DNA of 12,531 nt from an uncultured Campylobacteraceae bacterium. Its GTDB lineage: Bacteria; Campylobacterota; Campylobacteria; Campylobacterales; Arcobacteraceae. Positions within the stretch are counted from its first letter, which is position 1. Each line of letters opens with the position of its first letter. The notes under the pieces were generated by a model. The model was given only the letters and a program-made list of their open reading frames with translations, had not been told where the DNA came from and did not search any database. Location: positions 1 through 12,531 of the forward strand of contig CAJXPH010000063.1 in NCBI GenBank assembly GCA_913057765.1, read 5' to 3'. Position numbers and translations under genes: made by a program. Below are positions 6,814-12,531 of the stretch, piece by piece.

Positions 6814-8001
6814 ATGAAGAAGATTCTTATCGTTGGTGGTGGTACCGCAGGAACAATGACGGCAAATAATTTAGCTAAAAAATTAATGCCTGAGATTGAC
6901 AGAAATGAAATTGAAATTACTTTGATTTCAGATTCATCTAAACATGTATATAAACCGGGAGCTATGTATGTGGCTTTTCACAAATCTGCTGGAAATGAAT
7001 TTATAAGAGAACAAAGAAGCTTACTAATGCCAGAAATTGATTTCTTTGTGGATGAGGCAGTTGATATTAGAACAAAAGAAAACTGTGTTGTAGCAAAAAG
7101 TGGTAAAAAATATAATTACGATTTTTTAGTACTTGCAACAGGATGTGAAGTTGCCCCAGATAGGATTCCAGGTCTTAAAGAAGCTGGAGATTGGTTCTAT
7201 ACTTATGAAGGAGCTCAAAAGATTGCTAAAAAATTTGAGAAACTAAAAAAAGGTAGAGTTTTAGTAACAATTAACTTTCCAAAAACGCCTAACATACCTC
7301 ATCAATGTGGAATTGCTCCTGTGGAAACGACAATGATGTTACATGATTATTTAACAGAAAAAGGCACTAGAGACGATATTGAAATTATTTATACTTATCC
7401 AAAAGAAGCTCAAGCAGTAACTGATGGACTATTTTTACAAGCTCCAACTTCAAATGTATTACCTACTATCTTTGATAGTATTAATGTCAAGCATAAAACA
7501 TCATTTACTTTAAATAAAGTAGATGCAGATAAAAAAATTGCATACTCAGAAGAAGGTGAAGAGATGGAATTTGATGTTTTAATGTCAACTCCACCATTTA
7601 TTGCCGCAAAAGTTATTAGAGACTCAGGCTTATCTACAGCAAAAGATAATGAAGGTTGGTTACCAACTGATAAAGAAAGCTTAAAAGTAATTGGATATGA
7701 AAATATTTACACATTAGGAGATACTGTAAATTTATCAGTTTCAAAAGCAGGAGGTACAATTCATAATCAAACTGATGTAGTTGCAGATAATATTGCTGCT
7801 GAAATTAGATTTGGATATCCAACTGAATCTTATGATGGAAAAGTTATTGCCGTAGCGCAAATGGGTCTTTCTTGTGGAATGCCTTTATGGTATGACTATG
7901 AAGAAGATGTTAAACCAACTCCGTGTAGTAAACTTGGAAGTTTTGTAAGATTAGGGTTTAACAAAGGTTTGTACTGGGCTGCAGCTCGTGGAATGATATA
8001 G
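6814..8001 (+). CDS. sqr: FAD-dependent sulfide:quinone oxidoreductase-like flavoprotein
   Basis: A 395-residue flavoprotein of the SQR/FccB branch of the pyridine nucleotide-disulfide oxidoreductase fold. The dinucleotide-binding motif GGGTAG (8-13) starts directly after KKILIV; the second FAD motif is LVLATG (105-110), and the C-terminal FAD site is YTLGDTVNLSVSKAGG (299-313). Cys165 in HQCGIAPVE sits in the CxxAP context typical of the catalytic cysteine of SQRs, and Cys354 in LSCGMP is the probable partner; Cys111 lies just after the second FAD motif. SQRs oxidise sulfide to polysulfide and pass electrons to the quinone pool at the inner membrane. The C-terminal end (SFVRLGFNKGLYWAAARGMI) is amphipathic, in keeping with membrane attachment. 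There is no signal peptide. The stop overlaps the ribosome site of the DUF1641 gene. A related quinone-reducing flavoprotein of other specificity is the alternative. Confidence 0.8.
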   Translation: MKKILIVGGGTAGTMTANNLAKKLMPEIDRNEIEITLISDSSKHVYKPGAMYVAFHKSAGNEFIREQRSLLMPEIDFFVDEAVDIRTKENCVVAKSGKKYNYDFLVLATGCEVAPDRIPGLKEAGDWFYTYEGAQKIAKKFEKLKKGRVLVTINFPKTPNIPHQCGIAPVETTMMLHDYLTEKGTRDDIEIIYTYPKEAQAVTDGLFLQAPTSNVLPTIFDSINVKHKTSFTLNKVDADKKIAYSEEGEEMEFDVLMSTPPFIAAKVIRDSGLSTAKDNEGWLPTDKESLKVIGYENIYTLGDTVNLSVSKAGGTIHNQTDVVADNIAAEIRFGYPTESYDGKVIAVAQMGLSCGMPLWYDYEEDVKPTPCSKLGSFVRLGFNKGLYWAAARGMI

Positions 8002-8010
8002 GAGGAAATT

Positions 8011-8364
8011 ATGAGTGAAGAAATAAAAGTAATTAAAACAGCAGAAATGCAACAGATTGAAGACCAAATGACAATGTTAGTTCAAACAGGAAGGTTAAAT
8101 AACCTTGTAGATTTATTAGCTGTAGTTTCAGACCAAATAGAGATGACAACAACTCCAATGGTTGAAAAGATGGTAACATCTATTGATAATATGGCAACAA
8201 CAGGATTTATAACTGAAAATGCAATAAGACACGCAAAAAGAGAAAATGCAAAAAATGAGGTTCCATCTTTATTTGGTTTATTAAAACTTATGAAAGATGA
8301 AGAGACAAGAAGAGGTTTAGCTTTTATGTTAAATCTAACAAAAGGTATAGGAAAACAACTTTAG
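8011..8364 (+). CDS. DUF1641 family protein
   Basis: A 117-residue soluble, mostly helical protein that I recognise as DUF1641 (PF07849). The core runs from about residue 28 (RLNNLVDLLAVVSDQIE) through MVEKMVTSIDNMA to the C-terminal SLFGLLKLMKDEETRRGLAFMLNLTKGIGKQL. There are no cysteines, so it is not a redox carrier. Proteins of this family sit beside oxidoreductase genes: YrhD next to the formate dehydrogenase YrhE in Bacillus subtilis, and (from memory) beside SQR-type genes in other sulfide oxidisers. An accessory or assembly role is the usual guess, with no defined biochemistry. AGGAGG (8000-8005) uses the last two bases of the upstream stop codon and lies 5 nt before the ATG, so the two genes are tightly coupled. 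Confidence 0.87.
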   Translation: MSEEIKVIKTAEMQQIEDQMTMLVQTGRLNNLVDLLAVVSDQIEMTTTPMVEKMVTSIDNMATTGFITENAIRHAKRENAKNEVPSLFGLLKLMKDEETRRGLAFMLNLTKGIGKQL

Positions 8365-8406
8365 TAAATATAGGATATTTACTAAAGTCTCATGTAAGTA
8401 TCCTAT
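8358..8406 (+). terminator. Two overlapping, mutually exclusive hairpins at a convergent junction
   Basis: Stem A pairs 8358-8371 with 8375-8388 (14 bp, perfect, 3-nt loop) and contains the DUF1641 stop codon. Stem B pairs 8370-8382 (ATAGGATATTTAC) with 8394-8406 (GTAAGTATCCTAT), 13 bp with one G-U pair. They share 8370-8382, so only one can form. Neither is GC-rich and no clear T-tract follows, so termination efficiency is uncertain. The location between the ends of two convergent genes suits a bidirectional terminator or 3'-end stabiliser. Confidence 0.6.
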
Positions 8407-8429
8407 GTAGTTTATATTTGAGGAGATGA

Positions 8430-9143
8430 TTAAGAGATAATTGCATCATGCCATTGAACTAATGAAACTCGATATCCCTCTTTTACTTCTAAAACTTCAT
8501 GTGTAAAATAAGGATTACTTAGAAAGACTACCATATCTCCAGATTTTGGCTCTATTTGTATCTTTTCCCCTTCACTATCACATAGATAATTAAAAACTAA
8601 TTCTCCCCCTTTAAAGGTATTAATAGAAGCAATATCACTGTAATTTGTTGTGAATAAAACACTTGTAAGTTTTCTTTGTGGGGCAACTGTACGAAAACCT
8701 ATAATTTTTTTATCTTTTAGTAATACACTTGAATCATCACTGTGCTGTTTATAAAATGACCCTTTTGTATACTCAAGTGCTTGAATTTTTGTTGATGTAG
8801 TAAGTGCAAGGTTAAAGAATTTTTCAATATCTTCTTGATGCTTGAAAAAACAATTGTCATATATCTTTTTATGAGCAGAAGTCAATTTATGAATATTTGT
8901 TTTTCTGATAGCTGTATTTATTGCTGTATCAATTTTAATGCCATTTTGTATTCTAATTTTTGCTTCAATACTATCTTCATTCTCTCTCATTGAGGCAGTT
9001 ATTTCTTCACACATTTTAGAGGGTAAAAAGTTTTTTATAATCATAAAGGGATAATCATAATAAGGATTAGGTAATATCCCCGTTTTTATATCTAAAGTAG
9101 TGAGGAATTTTTTACAAAAAACATGATTACTAATTTGAACCAT
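8430..9143 (-). CDS. 2-oxoglutarate/Fe(II)-dependent oxygenase, prolyl-4-hydroxylase-like
   Basis: A 237-residue single-domain protein with the Fe(II) triad of this superfamily: His134 and Asp136 in YKQHSDDS, and His215 in FTHEVLEV, followed ten residues later by Arg225 (GYRVSL), which would hold the 2-oxoglutarate carboxylate. The stretch FKGGELVF before it and PKSGDMVVFLSN (199-210) are typical of the double-stranded beta-helix of prolyl-4-hydroxylase/PiuC-like enzymes. Residues 28-40 (YYDYPFMIIKNFLP) match the usual domain entry. The substrate is unknown; relatives hydroxylate protein side chains or act near iron uptake genes. There is no signal peptide, so it is cytoplasmic. It stands alone, convergent with the DUF1641 gene. 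No good ribosome site precedes the ATG, so the start is less certain than the rest. Confidence 0.85.
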   Translation of the reverse strand: MVQISNHVFCKKFLTTLDIKTGILPNPYYDYPFMIIKNFLPSKMCEEITASMRENEDSIEAKIRIQNGIKIDTAINTAIRKTNIHKLTSAHKKIYDNCFFKHQEDIEKFFNLALTTSTKIQALEYTKGSFYKQHSDDSSVLLKDKKIIGFRTVAPQRKLTSVLFTTNYSDIASINTFKGGELVFNYLCDSEGEKIQIEPKSGDMVVFLSNPYFTHEVLEVKEGYRVSLVQWHDAIIS

Positions 9144-9284
9144 AATTTAAATGCTATTTAGTGAATATAGAATGTTATTCATTAATAAGTTACCTTAAGA
9201 AAATAAAAGAAGAGAAGCCTAACAAGAATTAGTTACTAATAATTTAGTGTAGATCTAGGCTAACAATAGGTTGTTTTTATGCTT

Positions 9285-9313
9285 TTGACGGATTGCAAAA
9301 ACGGTATTATAAT
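9285..9313 (+). promoter_or_regulatory. Near-consensus sigma70 promoter with no gene behind it
   Basis: TTGACG (9285-9290), exactly 17 bp, then TATAAT (9308-9313): 11 of 12 consensus bases at optimal spacing. Transcription would begin near 9320. The next plus-strand gene starts at 11086, behind a gene on the opposite strand, so this promoter does not serve an annotated protein gene. It is the best promoter match I found in the window. Confidence 0.7.
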
Positions 9314-9319
9314 ACAGAT

Positions 9320-9470
9320 CAGGTATCATTGGTATTGGTTTTAGTGTATCTGAATTTTCTGAAGATATACCAATTAATCATACAAATATCACAACATACT
9401 AATATAATAAATCTCTTTCCCACATAATATGTTTTTAAGAAGCAGTTTTCCCTAACTGCTTCTTTGTATT
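9320..9470 (+). ncRNA. Candidate small RNA, about 150 nt
   Basis: Bounded by the orphan promoter and the plus-oriented terminator hairpin. No ATG-led frame longer than a few codons lies within it. The 5' half can fold: ATTGGTAT (9328-9335) pairs with ATACCAAT (9367-9374), and inside it ATCT pairs with AGAT next to the outer stem. The stretch from about 9375 to 9436 is AT-rich and apparently unstructured, with a pyrimidine run TCTCTTTCCC (9412-9421). The terminator loop TTCCCT is also pyrimidine-rich. I recognise no known RNA family; it does not look like tmRNA, RNase P RNA or SRP RNA. The rest of the 9144-9470 gap (9144-9284) shows no gene, only short repeats such as CTAACAA at 9219 and 9260. 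Confidence 0.5.
9437..9470 (+). terminator. Intrinsic terminator, plus orientation
   Basis: AAGAAGCAGTT (9437-9447) and AACTGCTTCTT (9454-9464) form a perfect 11-bp stem with loop TTCCCT, followed on the plus strand by T-rich TGTATTTTAT. Read on the minus strand the stem is followed by AAAAAC, so there is no U-tract for the kinase gene that ends 7 bp away at 9471. It therefore fits a plus-strand transcript better, though it may also protect the 3' end of the kinase mRNA. Confidence 0.75.
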
Positions 9471-11063
9471 TTATCTTGGAATAATTATCTCAAATCTAGC
9501 ACCGTGCTCACTATTTCTAACTCTTAGTTTCCCATTCATATTTTTATCAACAATCGTTTTAGACATATAAAGTCCAATCCCAGTCCCATCACTATCTTTT
9601 TTTGTCGTGAAATATGGTTCAAAAATTTTATTTCTAGGCTTAACTTGAATTCCTCCACCATTATCTTCAATAAAAATAGTAATAGTATGTTCATCTTCTT
9701 CCGTATAAACTTTTATCCAAGGTTTTTCAATCTCTTTTTCAAGTAATACGTCTTTTGCATTTGTAATAATATTAAGAACTACTTGTTCAAATTCGTTTAT
9801 ATAAGTATTTAAATAAATATCAGTATCTACACAGATTGTTATATTTATACTGTTATTAGATAATGCACTAGAAATAATAGTCATAATAGAATCCATTGCA
9901 GATCTTAGATTAAATTTTTCTGCTTCTTTTTTAGGCATAAAGAAATTTCTAAAGTCATCAATTGTATGAGACATATATTCTAATACAGTTTCTGCTTCTT
10001 TTGATTTTTGTTTCATCATCTCTTGATCAAGTTGATCAATACTATATTTAAATTTTACAAACATAAAAATTGAAGATAGCTCAGATAAGGGTTGTCTCCA
10101 TTGGTGAGCAATATTTGATATCATTTCACCAAGGGCAATGAATCTTGATTTTTGTACAAGAAGCTGTTCATGTTCTCTATTCTTTTCTATCTCGTCTTCA
10201 ACTCTTCTTTCTAGTGTCTCATTTAACTCTTTGAGAGCTGCAGATTTTGATTGAACTCTTCTTTGATAACCTTTTAAAACCTCGTCAATTTTTTGTGACA
10301 CTAAAATAGAAATCACAATTGCTAAAGATAGGAATAATAAAAATAGTAAGATATTTTGAACTACTTGTTTTTGAACTCTTTCTTTTAAAAGCTCTCTATT
10401 TTTTTCAATCTCTTTTTCTATATCATCAACATAAACCCCAACAGCAATAACCCAATGCCATCTAGGAAAATATTTAAAATAAGAAAGTTTTTGTTTTATT
10501 TCTTGAGTAAATACTTTTTTATAGGCATAGCCGGTGTAAGACTCTCCTTTTACTCTTATATCATCCATAAAGGCTTCACGAAATTTCTTCCCATTTATAT
10601 CTTCATAGTTAGTTGAAATATATTTCCCAATTAAATCTGGTCTATTGGGATTTACTAATAACTTCGCAAAATTATCTCCACCATTTATATCCAGAATTTC
10701 ATATACAAAAATGTAGTTACTTTTATCTTTATTAAAAGAAATATTATTTAAAAGTCTAACAGTATCTTCTTTTAACTCTGTCTCGTTTTCTCCACTTTTC
10801 GTTGCATTATATTTAATAATATCTATGATTGTATCAATTTCTTTTTTTAAAGAATTCTTCTGGTTTTTATAATGTTCATGTACAAATCTTTCCATCTGAA
10901 TATCAAAGTCTTCATATGTATTTTTTACATAAAAATAAGAGATCATTAAAATCATTGAAGTCATGATAATAATGAAGACGTAAATTATGATTTTTGATAT
11001 GTTTTTCTCAGTAATAAATTTCAATTCAATTCCCATATAAAGATATTTTTGATATGATACCAT
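9471..11063 (-). CDS. Membrane sensor histidine kinase with single Cache domain
   Basis: A 530-residue kinase. Membrane helix 24-46; periplasmic single-Cache (sCache_2-like) domain about 50-215, with YIFVYEILDINGG, NPNRPDLIGK and the closing FPRWHWVIAVGVYVDDIEKEI typical of this family; membrane helix 236-255; coiled coil about 258-305; His320 in NIAHQWRQPL; ATPase domain with N-box Asn435 (NIITNAKDV), G1 DNGGGI (467-472), F box FEPYFTTK and G2 GTGIGL (493-498). Catalytically complete. sCache_2 domains typically bind small organic acids; the ligand here is unknown. It faces away from its presumed regulator at 11086, separated by 22 bp. The start is uncertain: the ATG at 11063 has only a weak AAAG ahead, and an in-frame ATG at 11036 (521 residues) would leave the whole dyad at 11038-11070 intergenic. 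Confidence 0.93.
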   Translation of the reverse strand: MVSYQKYLYMGIELKFITEKNISKIIIYVFIIIMTSMILMISYFYVKNTYEDFDIQMERFVHEHYKNQKNSLKKEIDTIIDIIKYNATKSGENETELKEDTVRLLNNISFNKDKSNYIFVYEILDINGGDNFAKLLVNPNRPDLIGKYISTNYEDINGKKFREAFMDDIRVKGESYTGYAYKKVFTQEIKQKLSYFKYFPRWHWVIAVGVYVDDIEKEIEKNRELLKERVQKQVVQNILLFLLFLSLAIVISILVSQKIDEVLKGYQRRVQSKSAALKELNETLERRVEDEIEKNREHEQLLVQKSRFIALGEMISNIAHQWRQPLSELSSIFMFVKFKYSIDQLDQEMMKQKSKEAETVLEYMSHTIDDFRNFFMPKKEAEKFNLRSAMDSIMTIISSALSNNSINITICVDTDIYLNTYINEFEQVVLNIITNAKDVLLEKEIEKPWIKVYTEEDEHTITIFIEDNGGGIQVKPRNKIFEPYFTTKKDSDGTGIGLYMSKTIVDKNMNGKLRVRNSEHGARFEIIIPR

Positions 11064-11070
11064 ATCTTTA
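11038..11070. promoter_or_regulatory. 9-bp-arm dyad in the kinase/regulator divergent region
   Basis: TAAAGATAT (11038-11046) and ATATCTTTA (11062-11070) are exact complements around 15 bp that also contain TATGAT (11053-11058), a possible plus-strand -10 box. The dyad covers the annotated kinase start and sits 15 bp from the regulator start, where an autoregulatory operator would be expected. It is all A-T apart from one G-C pair per arm, so chance cannot be excluded. Confidence 0.4.
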
Positions 11071-11085
11071 ATAATAAGGTTTTTT

Positions 11086-11769
11086 ATGGATAAAACTCTA
11101 ATATCACAACTTAGTAATTTTACACTTCTTTACATAGAAGATGAAGAAGGAATAAGAAATAATATCAATGAAATATTAAAACATTTATTTAAAGAAATCT
11201 ATGTTGCAAAAAATGCTCGTGATGGATTTGCTTTATATGAAACTAAAAAACCAGACTTAATAATCACTGATATAAGAATGCCAAATGAATCAGGAATTGA
11301 ATTAGTAAAAAGAATCAGAAAAACAGATAGTAAAGTTAGAGTTATTATCACTTCTGCACATACAGATCTAGATTATATGCTTGAAGCTACAGAGTTGCAT
11401 TTAGTTAAATACATCGTAAAACCTATAACTGAAGGGAAACTAACAGAATCACTTGAAGCTTTTATAAAAAGTTATGATACTGCTAGAGTCTACAATATGG
11501 TTGAAGGTTGGTTATTTGATGAGAGTAAATCCCTTATTCAAAGTCCAAAAGAAGAATTTAAATTAACAAAAAAAGAAAACCAGTTTTTAAAACTACTCAT
11601 TCAAAAAAATAGAATAATCACTTATGAAGAGATGGAAAATATTATTTGGAATGATGATAATATTATGACACAAAATGCAATGAGACTATTTATAAAAAAC
11701 TTTAGAAAAAAACTTCCAGATAATGCACTTAGAAATGTTCAAGGTACTGGTTATAGACTAGTACTTTGA
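11086..11769 (+). CDS. OmpR/PhoB-type response regulator
   Basis: A complete 227-residue regulator. Receiver domain 10-127: acidic E18-D19-E20, phosphoacceptor Asp62 (ITDIRMPNESG), Ser90-Ala91 in place of the more common Thr, Lys112-Pro113. Winged-helix domain about 145-227: KLTKKENQFLKLLIQ, IIWND, recognition helix around TQNAMRLFIKNFRKKL, closing VQGTGYRLVL. AAGG lies 6 nt before the ATG. It is divergent from the Cache kinase with only 22 bp between starts, an uncommon arrangement since such pairs are normally co-transcribed; each promoter must then overlap the other gene's 5' end or the two share control. The 3' end overlaps the next gene tail to tail by 19 bp. Same length and closely similar in layout to the regulator at 6034-6717. 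Confidence 0.95.
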   Translation: MDKTLISQLSNFTLLYIEDEEGIRNNINEILKHLFKEIYVAKNARDGFALYETKKPDLIITDIRMPNESGIELVKRIRKTDSKVRVIITSAHTDLDYMLEATELHLVKYIVKPITEGKLTESLEAFIKSYDTARVYNMVEGWLFDESKSLIQSPKEEFKLTKKENQFLKLLIQKNRIITYEEMENIIWNDDNIMTQNAMRLFIKNFRKKLPDNALRNVQGTGYRLVL

Positions 11770-12482
11770 TCATTCTCTATTAATTTTGATTCAGTTTTAA
11801 TATCACTTATATCTAACTCTATACCTCTTAGTTTCTGTAACTCTTGAAAATAGCTATGTCCTAAATATATAATATAAAATACTGCAGAAAATAGCAAGAT
11901 AGAAGGAATCATCGATAAGAAATATAATAGTAAAGTTCTAAATCTAAAAGCACCTGCTTTTTTTGCATGTATTAACTTATATTCATCTTCTGTTAAAATT
12001 GTAGAAGCAACATCAAATGTAAGAAGTTTATGAAAGAAGTAATATATCGGTAAATTTATTGCAATCAAATTTATAATAGGGATAAAATAAAGTGGTATAA
12101 ACAGGATAAAAAGTAAAAACATTATAATAATACTTTTTAAAGCTACCCATAAAGGACTTAATAATGATCCAAAACCATTTGTCTGAAGATGTGAATAATG
12201 TCGTTTATGTAAGACTTTTAAAATCATAGGAGTTAAGAATCCTATAATCAAAATAGTTAAAAAAACAGAAAACATCATAACAAAAATAGTTCCAACTGTA
12301 TAAACTAAAAATCCAACAAGCCATGATGTGATTGAATATTTGAATAGAAATGCGATTATATACATAGTCCAAACAATATAAAAAGGTGCATTTGGATCAA
12401 TTGTTGCTTCTTGCCCATTTTGACTTTGTTCAATAAATAGTTGTAAAGCTTCAAATCCATAACCTGCTGCACTATAAAAAAG
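11751..12482 (-). CDS. EI24/CysZ-like integral membrane protein, 5'-truncated
   Basis: The last 243 residues of a membrane protein whose start is lost at the contig end. A GTG-initiated reading through the adapter would add the artificial residues MYKRQ. Hydrophobic segments lie at about 52-84, 112-150 (long, possibly two re-entrant helices) and 182-208. The FLTPMILKVLHKRHY region, the long hydrophobic block ending in NLPIYYFFHKLLTFDVAS and the EYKLIHAKKAGAFRFRTLLLYF stretch are what I associate with the EI24 domain (PF07264). Family members include the sulfate transporter CysZ, but Campylobacterota homologues have not to my knowledge been shown to move sulfate. The tail (209-243) is hydrophilic. 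The stop lies inside the regulator gene on the other strand (19-bp overlap). Confidence 0.8.
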   Translation of the reverse strand, partial: LFYSAAGYGFEALQLFIEQSQNGQEATIDPNAPFYIVWTMYIIAFLFKYSITSWLVGFLVYTVGTIFVMMFSVFLTILIIGFLTPMILKVLHKRHYSHLQTNGFGSLLSPLWVALKSIIIMFLLFILFIPLYFIPIINLIAINLPIYYFFHKLLTFDVASTILTEDEYKLIHAKKAGAFRFRTLLLYFLSMIPSILLFSAVFYIIYLGHSYFQELQKLRGIELDISDIKTESKLIENDQSTSL

Positions 12483-12531
12483 CTGTCTCTTATACACATC
12501 TGACGCTGCCGACGAAGAGGATAGTGTAGAT
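12483..12531 (-). other. Untrimmed Illumina Nextera adapter (P5 side, inverted)
   Basis: Reverse complement of the adapter at position 1: mosaic end CTGTCTCTTATACACATCT (12483-12501), linker GACGCTGCCGACGA (12502-12515), index complement AGAGGATA (12516-12523), then GTGTAGAT. Same index as the left end. Not genomic. Confidence 0.99.

Noticed and set aside
9313..9402. Open frame reading YRSGIIGIGFSVSEFSED... within the candidate small RNA
   Set aside because: No ATG, GTG or TTG start and no ribosome site. A second overlapping frame is open too, so openness is not informative at this length. It could be a gene remnant, but I recognise no family.
1..12531. 49-base terminal inverted repeats with Tn5 mosaic ends, suggesting a transposon
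   Set aside because: They include the Illumina linker and index sequence, so they are library adapter and not a mobile element. No transposase gene is present.
1..12531. tRNA, rRNA, CRISPR arrays, insertion sequences, prophage or defence genes
   Set aside because: No regularly spaced repeats, cloverleaf-like segments, transposase or phage-type motifs were seen on either strand.

Overview
This is a 12.5 kb AT-rich contig from a Campylobacterota bacterium, most likely Arcobacteraceae. That assignment is an inference from three things: very low GC, histidine kinases whose phosphoacceptor box reads (A/T)HQWRQPL, and the gene mix of many two-component systems, a flavoprotein of the sulfide:quinone oxidoreductase (SQR) type with a DUF1641 partner, and an EI24/CysZ-like membrane protein. 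Both ends are untrimmed Illumina Nextera adapter (1-47 and 12483-12531), so the first and last genes are cut off and carry a few adapter-coded residues if translated naively.

Layout, left to right. On the minus strand lie a truncated OmpR-type response regulator (48-536) and, overlapping it by 20 bp, its sensor kinase with a periplasmic double-Cache domain (517-2565). A 479-bp gap follows, holding a candidate promoter, an inverted repeat and a possible short ORF. Next is a second, shorter minus-strand kinase (3045-4373) that is paralogous to the first but has lost its periplasmic sensor, its phosphoacceptor histidine (Tyr222 instead) and its partner regulator, of which only a C-terminal scar (3002-3058) remains. 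Divergent from it on the plus strand is a compact run: a soluble PAS kinase (4566-6032), an OmpR-type regulator (6034-6717), the SQR-like flavoprotein (6814-8001) and DUF1641 (8011-8364). A pair of overlapping, mutually exclusive hairpins separates this run from a convergent 2-oxoglutarate/Fe(II) oxygenase (8430-9143, minus).

The 327-bp gap at 9144-9470 contains a near-consensus sigma70 promoter (TTGACG, 17 bp, TATAAT) and, about 120 bp downstream, an intrinsic-terminator-like hairpin in the same orientation, with no start-codon-bearing ORF of meaningful length between them. I read this as a candidate small RNA of about 150 nt. Then come a Cache-domain kinase (9471-11063, minus) and an OmpR-type regulator (11086-11769, plus) transcribed divergently from a 22-bp gap with a 9-bp-arm dyad, and finally a truncated EI24/CysZ-like membrane protein (11751-12482, minus) that overlaps the regulator tail to tail by 19 bp.

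How the parts may work together (inference): the kinase-regulator pair directly upstream of the SQR-like/DUF1641 genes is the natural candidate for their control. The other kinases sense periplasmic signals. The most unusual items are the pseudokinase with its regulator scar and the candidate small RNA.
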